Shown here one piece after another: positions 12,780 to 24,983 of a DNA stretch of 64,000 nt. The DNA comes from Crotophaga sulcirostris (Eukaryota; Chordata; Aves; Cuculiformes; Crotophagidae), in contig VYZB01000024.1 in NCBI GenBank assembly GCA_013397455.1, positions 4,108,980 through 4,172,979 on the forward strand. The letters are read 5' to 3'. Under the pieces are notes generated by a model. It ran no database searches and had not been told where the DNA came from. It was given only the letters and a program-made list of their open reading frames with translations. The number at the start of each line of letters is the position of its first letter. The stretch's first letter is position 1. Position numbers and translations under genes: made by a program.

Positions 12780-13260
12780 CATAAATGACATTTCCTGTAA
12801 GGAGGCTGTTTATAAACAGATGTGCAATAATTTCATCCTTCTTTTAGTGTAGCCTTATATGAATTTGTCTTCAAACCCTTTGGATGGCTAATTCCTCTTT
12901 GAATCTCATATAAAAGCACATGGTGATTCATCATTAAAATAATGATCACCATACTGGCTGCACATAGTTTCATCTTTCAGCAAATAAAGAAGTGATTGAA
13001 ACTTGCTATTATCAAACCAGACCAAGTTTCTTCAGAAGAAAAAAATAATTCCGTTATTTTTGTACAAATTGGTATAATGAGCTGTCTCTGCGCTATTATC
13101 TCTGAGCATTAACTGGCTCTATTATGCAGGATAATACTCAGAATAATTATTACTTATCTGCATGTACATACATTGAGTAATAAAATAATTAGACCTTTTA
13201 AAATAGGATAGAAAAGATTCAATTTACTGTAATTCTTACTTTCTGATTATAAGGTTGGAA
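12780..13260. promoter_or_regulatory. Candidate conserved non-coding element (enhancer-like), unverified
   Basis: This AT-rich stretch has no transposon signature and no long homopolymer. It is unusually dense in TAAT/ATTA homeodomain-type cores (notably 13130-13200) and in TTATC/GATAA motifs. It also contains a near-palindrome at 12920-12952. Such texture is typical of developmental enhancers in vertebrate gene deserts, but the same motifs arise easily in AT-rich DNA. Only a cross-species alignment would settle it. Confidence 0.2.
12920..12952. repeat. Inverted repeat within the candidate regulatory stretch
   Basis: ATGGTGAT (12920-12927) is matched by its exact reverse complement ATCACCAT (12945-12952). 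The 17-base centre is itself partly complementary (CATT/AATG). It could be a stem-loop or a symmetric pair of protein-binding sites. Confidence 0.5.
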
Positions 13261-16200
13261 TAAATAATGTGATATTTTTTCAATGTGTCAAGCCCATAAG
13301 TGCTCGATTTGTAGATATTGGTACAGACTGTGCGAAAGGTATGTATTTTGTCAAACTCTAGAATGAGCAGGGAGTTATATAAAGATGTGAAGGATCTGGG
13401 CTGTTGAAATTCAGAGGTGGATGAAGACTGCTGAGGACAGCATGCTCTTTCTAAGAACAGCACAGTTAGCCATTGCATGTTAGAAAAGCTGTCTGGGCTC
13501 TTAGACACTACCATAACATCAGATTCTCCTGAAATGATGTGTTTCTGTGGAAGCTGCTTACCTAGGGACCCTTTGTGCTTGGGCTTTGGTCTCTGCTCAG
13601 TCTCCCATCTGTGTGGTGTGGCAGCTATGGTCTGCTTCACACGAATGCTCGGACAACAGAAGTGATAGTAACATTAAAAATGGTGATACATCACAGTACA
13701 GAAAAGTAAAGAGCTCCAGGCCTTGTATCCTGGCAACCCCCCACCACCACTGTCTTTCAGATGTGCCCAAAGAGCTCCCTGTGCACCACGGGAGAGTGGC
13801 GGAAAGGCTGGCTGTGACCTCCATGGGTGCCAGCCCAGGAGCAGGACCTGTGCATTGACAGTGGGCAGACCCCTGCACCTCCAAAGGGCTCTGCAGAACC
13901 TGGAACCAACTCAGTTGCTGGGCACACGTGGGTTAGGGGTTGTCTTTTAACACGATTGCAAAGGCAGACAGACCCTGGGGATCATCAAAACCTCCTTACC
14001 GTAGTGGTCCAAATGAAGTGGAATCGATTGGAAATGGACACTGCAGAGGACAATATTAAAATGCTGTAGTGGGGAGGTGAGTGGCACTTTGAGCTCCACC
14101 TTACTGGCTGTTGCTCATTATTTTCAACAGTTGCATTTCTGTGTATTATGGGCTGAATGCTCTTGCCTTCATTCACACTCCTTCATGAGCTGTCTGACCA
14201 GAGCCAGGCTGGTCGTACGTTTATTCTTGACCTATGATTGATTTTGCTTCATTTGCCATCTGAAGAGCATGACCTTCTGACTTGCTTGTACGTTGTGCAG
14301 TGGTCCTGAGGAACAGCAGTGGGTGTTATCCATGGCTTGGTGGATAGTGATTTTAAGGGGATTTGTTTACTTGTCTGGTTTTTTTTAGGACACCTCAGGA
14401 ATAACTGAACAATGTCAGATAATGAAGAAACCAATTAATCTCATGCTCTCTTGCAAATCCCAGACACTGGGTTAATCACACACATGATTAGGAACTTGAA
14501 GCAGACTGGTGGAAGACTTTAATTCTGTTTGTTGAGAGCTGTAAACATAATTGATTTACATTTTTCTCCAATAAGTTAATTTGAGAGAGTGTTCCCATTG
14601 TGCATAATATCAGATCCAAGGCTACGTGGCTTACAAATCTCAATGACTCCACTGGAGAAAATACAGATCACTCCTTGCTGCAAAAAGATGAAAAGGATAA
14701 AGACTAATGACTGGTAAATGTTGGCTTCCTGTAAACAGAAAATTACCAAATCTGACAAATGCTATACATTAGCTCTGTAACACAAGAAGCAACATGCTGT
14801 CCATTATCCCTGATAAGTTAATGGATCAGTGCTGAAATTCAAAAAAAAAATTAAAGAAAATCTTCTTTGGAAGCAAAGTCTCCAGCTCGATTCCGAATAG
14901 TTTTATATTTAAAACCTTATGTTTCCTATAAAGATTACAATTAACCAAAGGTTTGGTGCATGAAATAGTTTTCTATTGGAAAATGTAGTTTAGCTGAAGA
15001 TGGAGAACCCTGCAGAAGGGCATCGTTTTAGATAAAATCTTTTGCTTTAATTTTGATGGGGTCAGAGGGAGGGAGGGAGCTGAGGACTGAAATGCAGCAG
15101 ACCCAGCTTCAAACTCCTGCTGATGCTGCTTATCTTATTCTTCTCTGGCCTGTCTGTGCTCTCCGTGGTGTGCATTTTTTTTTCTTTCTAGAAAAGATCT
15201 CTTTGTCATTTCTGCACGGAACCAGATCATATGTGATTTTTTTTGTGTGTGAAAGAGAATTATGGGATTTTGGGCAGATGTGGGCTCCCCCCTGAGAAGG
15301 CAGGGGAAACTCAGATGCTGTCAAAAATCCCTTGCGTGCCATTGTTACTTACTGTTTGTATGCAGGGTGAAACAATTCAGAGACCAGAAGGGCTCAGAAT
15401 TCAATTTCATCAAAAAACGCTAAAAATTCCATAACTAGGAAAAAAACCCAACAATCCCCACAAAGACTGGTGGGACAAAAGTACCCTTATCAGCAAGATA
15501 CAGGCAAGTGGATGAGAAAAGCAAGAGAGAGGGCCTTCTTTGTAGTCAAAAGAAGGTTTGTTTCAGCAAATATTAGTAATTGCAAACATGGAGAAAGTTT
15601 CCTTTTGACACAGCTTAATCATGGTGACAAGCAAAATAATTCCCCTTCTTAATGTGATTAATGCAGGTCAGGATTTGCCATGTGTTTTTGCAAGCATGGC
15701 TTGCATTAATCACATGGATGTCAGGAGCATCTCCGCCCTTGCCAACATTTGTATTCCCAACTCCTCCTGGTGTCAGCGTAGCTTCCCCAGCAGCAGCCAG
15801 GCAGCTGGGCTGGAGTACTCAGGTGGCCTCCATTGGTGCAGGATGCTTGGGGTACCAAGCCTGTCTTCTTAGGGGAAAAAAATTGTCATCGTCTTCTGCT
15901 GATGAAATCATATGAGGACGGCTCTTTTTAGCAGCAAAATGTGAAAATATTTATAATGTTGGTATTGCTACAAAGGCACGTCGCCTGTGTAGTACTTTTT
16001 AAATATCCTTAGTAATCCCGATCCAAATCAACATCCAGTGCATGGAGGGTGGGCAAGTGGTCTTAGCTCCTTCTCCTCTGCCAAAGCTGCAGTGTGAATC
16101 CTTCCCCAAACTGCCATCTTTCTAGAGTTGGGAAGTACTAATTACTCTTTATCTCAAAGATCCTGACAAAGACACCCAGAAACAACAGAGTACGAACTGT

Positions 16201-17990
16201 CATGAGAAGTGGGTGATTATTAGACATTTGCTGAGAAATGCAGATTAACATTAATGAAACGTTAACATTTCGTTAAGTTACAAAAGAAACAGAAAGGGAG
16301 CTTACACTCTGATACTGTACCCTAAGTCAGTGGCAACTGAAAGTTAATCGCAGAGTTAGATAGGGTGCAGGTTTTGTAGTCAAGGATGTGTCCAATATTT
16401 CTGGCTTGAGCAGACACAGCCCCCGTCCCTTCTCATTTCCGAGCAATCTTGAGTGATTTATTTTGAAACTTTAGCTTCTCAAAAGCATGAGAATAATTGC
16501 CCCATCCTGTTATAGTTTCACAGGATACAGTCTAGTTCAAATTAGATATAGAGGGTTTTCCAAAAGTGCAACTATCTTTGCGACACGAGCAGACCATGTT
16601 TCATCCTGTTTTTCTTGCTCTGAGTTTAATGGTACCTGATCTGTACAAAGCATGACCTTGTTTTTAAAAGCATCATGTTTTTTGCATTTTAATGTACTTT
16701 TCAGAATGTGTTTACACATTAAATGTGTGACAATAGCATATATGTTCTGCATAGGTCCCTGGTAACCTGACATCAGCTCTGATTAAGATGAGGAACATGG
16801 TTCTGACCTCATATCTGTTGTGAAACCTTGTCATGCCCTTGGAAAACATGATCATGATTTTGTATTGATTAGCTCATTTAGAAACAGGTTTAAAGCCTTT
16901 TGATTTGTTTTACAGCCCCAAGCTTCTGACATTTTTTCCTTATATGAGCAAATTTTTGTTGCACCTGATGATTCTGATGACTCTTACAACACAGGGAGCT
17001 GGTGGCTTGGCTCTTCTGAAGCTGTGCCAACCGGAGGCTGCTCTGTGTGCCTGTCTGAATCAAAGTGCTTCGGAAGTGTCCTGGTTCACAATCGGCTCTC
17101 TAAGCCTCACCTGGTGTTCCCTGGGAAAAGGTAGATTCATCTTGCTGCAGAAATGGGTCATAGCCAGTGTAACTCATTCATCAGTGGTTTCTGACGGGAC
17201 AATATTTCATTGATGGAAAAGAAAAACATTTTAAAAACTGTCTGCCACAGGATGAGCTGTTGCCCCAGGCTATTTGTCATAGTGATTCATTGCAACTTCA
17301 TTTCTTTTGAGAAGTACTCTCACTGCTGCTCTAAGCCACTGTGTACCAGTTGAGGTGGGCTGGCTTGCTCCATGGGGAACCTGGCATTGGTACAATAGTG
17401 AGGTGTATAAAAACAGCAAACCTGGAGGGACAGAAGAAGTATTATGAATTTTTTATTATTACAAACACTCTCTGCATAATTTCAGTATAGCTGCCACCCT
17501 GTAATGCTCTAATTGCTATCAGGTTATGTTAGGGTAGCAAACATTTGTGCTGAATGTGTTGTGTGTAAGTACATCTTGTAAGCAACACTGTTATCCCACA
17601 GGGGTCTGTTGTCTATAAGCACCATACGGACATGTTTTTCAAACTGGGAAGGTTATAAGGTTCACTTACACAAATAATCAAATATTCCTCAGATAATAGC
17701 AAAAATATACTTTAAGTCCTTTTCTTGGTTATTATACCTTCCTTCTTATAACACAGAAGCTTGTAATTATAGACAGACTACGATGAAGTGATTACATGTG
17801 CATGTGGTAGAGACTAGAGCAAAGAAAAGAGCACAGGACTGACTGTAATCTCAGTCCAGCCTCTGAAAAATAGGTCAAGCTTTGGATGTAATATGTTAAG
17901 GTCTGCTAGCTTATATTTTTTTCTTTTCTTATTGTCTCTGATCTCTATAGCAGTGACTTGCCTTTCTGGGGAGCGAGTGAGCAGCCTGGG
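13261..17990. other. Non-coding stretch, no gene recognised
   Basis: All open frames are at or below about 135 codons and overlap on opposite strands, and none is recognisable. The segment alternates AT-rich DNA with moderately GC-rich patches (for example 13720-13930 and 15740-15880). The only striking structure is the long inverted repeat at 15652-15715. Just before the CR1 element the sequence becomes GC-rich with a short CTGGTG repeat. Confidence 0.55.
15652..15715. repeat. Strong inverted repeat with nested inner stem
   Basis: A 14-base arm (ATGTGATTAATGCA, 15652-15665) is matched perfectly by its reverse complement at 15702-15715. Inside it, GCCATG (15677-15682) pairs with CATGGC (15695-15700) around a 12-base loop. 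The left side carries an 11-base bulge and the right side one base, so it is not a canonical microRNA precursor. The arm contains ATTAAT, which is homeodomain/POU-like. It could be a cruciform, a paired binding site or the end pair of a miniature DNA transposon; no target-site duplication flanks it. Confidence 0.6.
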
Positions 17991-18014
17991 CTGGTGCTGG
18001 TGCTGGTACTGGTG
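17991..18014 (+). repeat. Short hexamer repeat (CTGGTG)4
   Basis: Four consecutive hexamers, three CTGGTG and one CTGGTA (the third), occupy this interval in a GC-rich context just upstream of the CR1 insertion. This is a small microsatellite with no further interpretation. Confidence 0.7.
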
Positions 18015-18148
18015 CAGCTGGGCTGTGGGACTGCTGGGGCTGCAGTGAGCAGAGCATTTGGCCAGCTGGCTTCCAGTGCCACTTAGGGATGAGCTGACTC
18101 TTTATCCTTAGGTGCTGAGTTCCTTCCCAGTGCTTTCAGTTGTGTGTA

Positions 18149-18600
18149 TCACAGTATTACAAGGTTGGAAAGGACCTCTGAGATCATCAAGTCCAACCTA
18201 TAACCCAACACTAACACCAACCCATGATCTAAACCATGGCACTGAGTGCCTCATCCAATCTCCTCTTAAACACCTCCAGGGTTGGTGACTCCACCACCTC
18301 CCTGGGCTGCGCATTCTGATGGCGAATCACCCTTTCAGGGAAGGACTTTTTCCTAATATCAAGCCTAAACTTTCCCTGATGAAACTTGAGCCCATGTCCT
18401 CTAGTTCTGTCACTGATCACCTGAGAGAAGTGACCAACCCCTGCCTGACTACAACCTGTTTTTAGGTAGTTGTAGAGAGCAATAAGGTCTCCCCTGAGCC
18501 TCCTCTTCTCCAGACTAAACAACCCCAGCTCCCTCAGTTGCTCCTCATAGGGCTTGTGCTCCAAACCCTTCACCATCTTCGTTGCTCTCCTCTGGACACA
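18149..18600 (-). mobile_element. CR1 LINE, 5'-truncated 3' end (best-preserved copy)
   Basis: Read on the minus strand, this has the C-terminal part of CR1 ORF2 followed by a short 3' untranslated region. That region ends in the diagnostic CR1 terminus: a GATGATCTCAGAGGTCC-type block near 18168-18190 and then a short octamer-like tail at about 18149. The element is truncated at its 5' side near 18600, in the region encoding VQRRATK just before the ORF2 tail, as is normal for CR1. CR1 moves by target-primed reverse transcription and does not normally make tidy target-site duplications; none is seen here. The undamaged reading frame suggests it is the youngest CR1 in this window. The family is certain; the subfamily is not. 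Confidence 0.97.
18229..18576 (-). pseudogene. CR1 ORF2 C-terminal fragment (reverse transcriptase tail)
   Basis: The frame gives 115 residues without a stop or frameshift and ends in a TAG at 18229-18231. It shows the standard CR1 C-terminal blocks: [50 protein letters not shown], and [18 protein letters not shown] close to the end. The endonuclease and all catalytic reverse-transcriptase motifs lie in the missing 5' part, so it cannot encode an active enzyme. The first Met is internal to the original ORF and is not a real start. The usual aromatic residue in the RVxxHWNxLP block appears replaced (HQNAQP). Confidence 0.93.
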
Positions 18601-21600
18601 GAATAATAATTCATCTGTGTTGCAGAAGAGTTAGGTGGGTGAGGGATCTGAAGCCTTAAATTGGAAAGAATCTGTGCTTTTGGGGTGTTTTATGCTGTGA
18701 AGCTTCATGGATGAAAGCATCCTTGGGGCAACAGAAGCATGTGACAGGAGAGGCACTGAAAGCCACTGTGCTCAACGTAAGTAAGGAGGAGAAGAGGCAA
18801 GTCTGTGTACACAAAATTGGGAGCAGATAAAAGCCCAAATACAGGAGGAACCAGATGACTGGAAGAGTAAACACCGATTGCTTGTGTCTCACTGAATTTC
18901 TCAAACCAATCCCAGTATCTGTCAGAGCCAGAAGGTGTGAAAATAAGTGGAAGGTAAGGGGAAGTACAGGCAGCAGTGAAAAACAAGACCCGTAGTGCTC
19001 GCAGGGGCTTTAGCCTAGAGATTTGTTTGAAAATGATAGAAAATACTGAAAAGTCTTTTTCAAGACAAATAATTATAATGCTTGCAACTCTGATGGATGT
19101 GAAGGCCAAGACATGAAAAGGCAAAGGGATGTAGACCTGACTGTAGCTGCAGGGTGGAGGGCAGGACTTCTCCTGCGTGTGAAGCAGCACTATGTCCATG
19201 CTGAATCTTTATGCCTCTGAAGGACTGCCCCTCAAGATCCTGCAAAACACCTGCTGTCTGCTTGGGAGAATACTTTGCAGTAGATCCACCGTCTGTTACG
19301 TGAGGAAGCTGTGTGGCTGAAAGATGAGTTCTATCCTGAGGAGTTTAACAAGTTCACAGCCCATGCCAGCCTCTGCTGACTGGAACAAAGGAATAAAATG
19401 GGTCTGCTGCTGGTGAAGGTATGATAGTGCAGAACTGTGCAAGAACCTGAGAGAAAAGCGTATTCCAGGGAAAATTCCAGCCTTTGGGATGCTGGTGGGT
19501 GAGGAAGACATTGCTTTTGCTTCTCTGGTTTGAAGTTGTTGCATGCTATGGACAGGCTCAAGCAACTTGGATGAAGGAGGTGTTATCGTCTCCAGTGACC
19601 AGACATGTCCTGAGAGGAGTGTGCAATCCAGACTCCAGGCACAGCTCTCTCTCCTAGTGATCCACAGGAAACCAGGATTGGAGTGACTCACATATGTTGT
19701 CTGCAGAATCCTTGTGTTGCTTCTTGTGTGCCTGTCTTCCTTTCATGGACCAAATGCATGAAGGCTTAGGGTTTCCTACTCTGGATTTTAGAGCTAAGTG
19801 TATAAGCAAGAGAAAGAGAAGTCTACTGAGCATTCACACTGATGCAGAGACAATGAGTTGAGAAGTACCATGGCAAACCTTGCTCTCCATGGAATGGTTA
19901 TTGTTACTCTAAGATCAATAACTTGAAATAAAGCTGCAAGATAAATGTACACAGTGGAACTCGTTCATAGCAAAGTCTGGTCCAGAGTACCTCGTCTGCT
20001 GTTGATAAACGGCTTCACTAAATTAGAGTTTCACAGTAACAGGTAGTTCAGGAAATTTGTCACTGACATAAGAGTGAAAAAATTATCCCAGTGAGGAAAC
20101 AACTTTTAACAGTTGCAGACATGTAATGATCCTTAGAAAATTGGTGTGCAGAGCCAGGCATTCGACACTACAACACAGCTGCTCAGGAACAGCCTTGCTC
20201 TGGTCTAGAGAGATGAGTCAGTTGCCTACAGTCCTAAATACAAATAATTTAAGCAATATCTAGAAATTCTTACTTAGTTTTTGCTGAAGAAATCCACCCA
20301 CTGATTCACAGTTTGACTCAGAATTTTTCAGCTTTGCTTTTTTTATTTTCTTAATATAAGATATCAAAGATACCAAAAACCCTTGCAATGTGGCCATTCA
20401 TGCCCCCCACCCAAAGGTGTACTTAAACAAACAGTTCTAGCTACATTTGTTTGCTTCTTAAAGTCAGTAGATGTAGTCAAACTGCCATCACTTTTTCAGG
20501 TGATTATCTCTGGGCAGTTCTGTTTTGAAGAACCTGAGATTAATTATATTTTCCAGAAAAACGACAGTAGTTATGTCCTCTAAAAATGTATATGTGTATC
20601 AATTTTTTTAAGGTAATGGCATTTCTCACTAATCATGAGCTGAAGTAAGTAACCTACAGGATGCAAACAATGCTGTATATTTAATAAAGTCTGAAGGAAT
20701 AAATAATAGACCTTTTATGAGAGGTTACTCTTGAGTAAAGAAGAGATATTAAAATTATTTCTTTATCCAATTTCTAAACAAATGGTAGCTACTGAAAATG
20801 GAACACATCCTTTTAACCTAATGCATTTTGATACTTTACAAGCAGAAGACTGTTATTTTTTCTACTGCCAGACAGTGCTATATAGCTGACTTAAAAACAA
20901 TATGAAAAAAGGTTTTAAGAAATAGAAATCTTTGAAACATTATGGTCTTAGTTACAAAATCTTTCTGGTCTTTTGTTGTGTTTCTGCACGCAGCCTCTTC
21001 CACCCAGAATTTCCATGGGAAATGGTGGTTTATGCCGTCATGAGAAACAATATTATCTTAGTCTTTAATGGACAACTACCTTTTAGATGACTCCACGCAA
21101 GATTTACGGATGTGGATAGGAGGCTGTTGTATATTAGAATCCTTAACTGCACCTACTTAAGCTGATATCAATAAGCACTGGATATTAATCACTGGAATCT
21201 ACCAATTTCTAACTGTAAGAGCTCATTCAGATAAAGACCCACTGAATTAAATGGGATTATAATTTGTGCTTCACATAAGAACATGCATTTATATCTGAAT
21301 AGGGATGGTTTGCAACCCATCCTTAGGTATCTCCCTCCAGTACGACTGTGGTACTGATGTGCAATTTTGGTTCTTGCTGGAAGCAGTTCTCCTAACTCTG
21401 ATATCCTAATTTACATTTATATGAATAGCAGGTGATCCTTTGGTATTCATTAGTCCAGTTGCTGAAATTATCTTTGTCTTATTTCTATTTATATAGAACA
21501 ATTAGTAGTATTAATAACTTGCATAAATGGGGAAAAAGAAGATGAGGAAAAGTACCTCACATCGGGTATGGCGTTTGTGGTTAAGCTGAGGGCAAAACCA

Positions 21601-23164
21601 GCATATCCTGAATCTTAGTAAACTGTATGAACCTGTTTTCACCTCACCCATCTCCCCCTTGTTCGCTTCAAATCAAGTGCAGGTTTGTCTGATATCATTG
21701 CCACATATCCAGATCTTCCCCATCCACCCTTCACTGAGATGTCAGTTTTATGTGAGCAAATCCACTGAAAGTGAAAGTAAAAGTAAAATTAGATAAAAAC
21801 ACTTAAGTGAGGTGAAAAAAAAAATCTTTGTGCAATTTTTAAGAATCAGAAGTGAAAAGCAGTCCCTTCAATCCAATGTGTTATATAGAGTGAATATCAG
21901 CATAATGGAACAGCTTGGGAGACCTGTGACCCCATTTGTACGTGCCGGGGAAAGTGTGATGATGAAACATATTTCACGACTAAGAAGTTAAAAATGTACT
22001 TGGACACCCTTTCCCTCTGCTTTGAACTAGCATATTGCCTCCCTTTCACCAGCCTGGCCAAGCATCTGTTTCACTGGTATACATGGAACGAGTGGTTCTG
22101 AACCAGCCGTTTTCCAGATCATCAGACACTGACCATGCATCAGCTTGAGTCTTTCAGAAGATTTATTTTTAAAGATTTAACTGCTTAAAACTAGTAAAAG
22201 AAACACCTATATTTAAAGGCCTAATTTACAGTCTGTGGGACTTGCATTGTAAATTTAGAGGTCTGAACAAATTTTGAAGCAGATCTTCATGCACTTCACT
22301 TTTCTCCTCCATATTAGGGCAGAAAGATTTTATTCTAGTGAAGCACAAGAAGCTTCATGAAAATGGGACTGTTTTCAATAAGAAAGCCCTTATAGATTGG
22401 GACTCACAGAAGGAGAAGTATCTGTAATTATTGCCTTGCAAGGTAATAGAGCAGCAGAGAGGAAAAGTCAAACAAAAACACTAATGCTATGACAGCAGGT
22501 GATAAGTTCAACTTTTGCATGAAAGCAACAACGTAATACTCCAGGGTGAAACATCTAGCACTGGTGCAACTGGCATTCCAGTGGTACATGATAAAATAAG
22601 TTACATTCAGCTTGCAGCTATTGCACTATGAAGTACTCTTGCCTTCTGTTCCTCAATTCAAAGCAAAATTACATATTTTTCAAAAGATGAAAAGATGATT
22701 TTTTTTTTTACTCTTTATTTTTTTCAAATGAAATCTTCCACTTTGTTTGTCAGCAGCATAAACTCAAAGGGACCAAAATGTAAATTGGAGAAAAAGTGGT
22801 TGTAACACTCACCTAAACCTTGGGAGACCAGTTTGATTCTGCACAGATGTTTGAACTCACATATCATGTCATGAAGAAGAGAGCCTTAGCCATTCATGAA
22901 AAGCTGGCTGAAGTGCTGAGAAATGCATCAGTCTCTGTCCTAACTGTCCTGCTGTAAAGACAGCATTCACTTCCGCGGGAGGGAAAGCCAAGTGCTCCCC
23001 TCTTCCAATTGGCTGTGTGAGCCAGGAGCCTAAAGGGTCATTCTCACTCCACGTCTTAGTGAAGGCTTACTTCATGTAATGCAGCCCGTGCTCAAGAGAA
23101 GGGTTGGTTGGGAAAGCCCTCCTCCACATAAAACAGTGACTGAAAAGCAGTTGCTCTTGGTTAA
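18601..23164. other. Non-coding stretch, no gene recognised
   Basis: A 164-codon minus-strand frame (18705-19199) is the longest open frame in the window outside transposons. It is rich in Leu, Ser and Phe, shows no domain, and overlaps other open frames, so I regard it as chance. From about 20.3 kb onward the sequence is AT-rich, stop-dense single-copy-looking DNA with many short T runs. An imperfect palindrome lies near 22427-22448 (around TTGCAA). No promoter, RNA gene or transposon terminus was recognised. Confidence 0.55.
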
Positions 23165-23238
23165 GATCCTTGCCTGGATTGGGGATAGAACACCTGATCT
23201 CCCAGTGCTGAAGTGAGTGCCCTCATCGAAAAGCCAAA
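23165..23238 (-). mobile_element. Probable ancient tRNA-derived SINE head (relic)
   Basis: On the minus strand this reads like the tRNA-related head of a widespread amniote SINE. An A-box-like GATGAGGGCACTCAC segment (near 23214-23230) is followed by a TGGGAGATCAGGT block and a B-box-like GGTGTTCTATCCCC (near 23179-23193), in the right order and spacing. Internal promoter boxes of this kind are used by RNA polymerase III in tRNAs and SINEs. The body beyond the head is too diverged to follow. It is not a tRNA gene: the arms do not fold properly. The assignment rests on pattern memory. Confidence 0.45.
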
Positions 23239-23990
23239 GAATGGCCTGAGGTGGTCTCATTGTCAAGACAAGGGAAAGGTTCTGCGAGCTGGATATTATG
23301 TTTGGCAATGTGATTCCATGTTTTGCCTTGTTAAGGATTCAGATATTTATCCAAAGTCAAACATTAAGAGGAGGAACGGAGAGTTCCTCTTTTCTCCTGC
23401 AACCACCCCTAAGCACCCTGAGGGAAGAGGCACATCCAGGTCTCTGCCGGCAGAGGAAGGGTGTGAACAAGAGTACTCTGCCAAATGCAAAAGAGATGCA
23501 TCTTTCTTCAGCAGCCTTAAGAATCTGGCTTACATAGCAAAATTCAGAGCTGAAACTACTCAGGAACTTGACCTTTAATTAACTGCTTGGTGACGACCAA
23601 AATTGCAAGAGTTGGGGGGACGAATTTATTATGCTCTACAAAAGATGGTGTCTCAGTGCAACCTGTTCTCTAAATTAGTGCTAGGAAACCTTAAGAGTGT
23701 ATAGATTTTGCAGTTCACTCATATCTCTTTTTCACAAAAGTTTAAGAAAATACCATGAGATAAATTCTTTACCTAAGAAGATCAGCTTTCACCAAAATAC
23801 ACTGCCAAGTTTCTTTTTCATTCAACAGCCCCAACAAAGTGACACTAAATATATATTGTTAAGAGCTGATTAAAAAATAAATGCAGAGAACAAAGAGTGA
23901 GAAAACAGCAATAAAAAAGATGGTCCAATACACTGCCCAGCCTGATCACTTTATCCCTTTCAAGTTACAATCTCTCTTTTTTCCAAGCTC

Positions 23991-24020
23991 TTTGTTTTGT
24001 TGTTGTTTTGTTTTTTTTTT
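23991..24020 (+). repeat. Low-complexity GTTT/T-rich tract
   Basis: Short TTTGTTTTG-type units run into a homopolymeric T tract. This is a simple repeat with no further significance visible. Confidence 0.7.
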
Positions 24021-24962
24021 CCCCTGGAGCAGGCATGTGGTAAATGGCTTTCACATATACGGATGCACACAGTGTGGGATGTTTAGAGTGTAAACAGTAA
24101 GTGAAATTGTTTAGCACAGCCTTTATAAGACTTCTCAAAGGGTTGTCCTTTTCATTCCTAGCCGAAGAAGGGATTTTTTACCTAAGCTTTTGATGGCATT
24201 TCAAAGAAACTGGATTTTTTTTTTCCCAGGAAACAATACAGCATCATTTGCAGCTGAAACAACTGTACCTCATTCAAAACATTCCTCCTTATGATTATCT
24301 AGAGAGTAGAGAAGGGAAGATGTGGGCATAAGGTCGTTGAAGGAATGTCAGTGGGATTCCTGTTGCCTGACTTTGTCATGTAAGGAGGGCATCTAGTATA
24401 AATCAACTATCTCCACTCTCAGCACGGTCTTTGAGAATAGGCAAGCATCTTCAGAGGGCTCCTCATTAAGATGACAGGCTAAAATCTGTGGGTATAAGTC
24501 ACTCAGGAAATAATTTTTCTTTGGGAGATGGGCTCATAAAATTTTGGGAGATATATTGGTGCTGTGGGAGTACAGAACGGGAAGATACCAAACATAAACA
24601 GACAAAACCCCCACATAGTTCATTTGTGGTTGCACATCAGTGCTTTCTACTACGCAGCATGGAGAAGTGTATGGATTGTTTTGGCCTCACTGGAATATAA
24701 GATGTTTCCATAACTGCATATTGTTTGGGGTATTTTCCCCTTAGTATTCATTAATGCTCTATAGTTTGTATTCACAACAAGTAGTTGTGATTACAGATTA
24801 ATATGCATCATTATATTTTGTGTGTGTGTAAATTAATTTCTATTTATTACTGCTGTACACTAAAATTATGTAAGGATATTGTGTAACAAGTAAACTCCCA
24901 AGTACTGTAGTTTGATTGCCTTTAAGTCATCTCTGAAGCATTTTAATTGTGAGGCACACAGA

Positions 24963-24983
24963 TTACATCACCAAGTGATGTAA
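24963..24983. repeat. Perfect 9-bp inverted repeat with 3-base centre
   Basis: TTACATCAC (24963-24971) and GTGATGTAA (24975-24983) are exact reverse complements around CAA. Each arm contains a TGATGTAA core, which resembles bZIP (ATF or C/EBP composite) binding sites. Protein binding is an inference from the motif alone. Confidence 0.55.

Noticed and set aside
16248..16280. Imperfect palindrome around AACGTTAACATTTCG
   Set aside because: Several mismatches and AT-rich context; not above background.
17815..17875. AGAGCACAGGACTG string resembling the SINE head
   Set aside because: Only one block matches, with no B box at the right distance.
18705..19199. 164-codon minus-strand open frame, the longest outside transposons
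   Set aside because: No domain or family resemblance, hydrophobic low-information composition, overlapping frames, and its length is within chance expectation for 64 kb.
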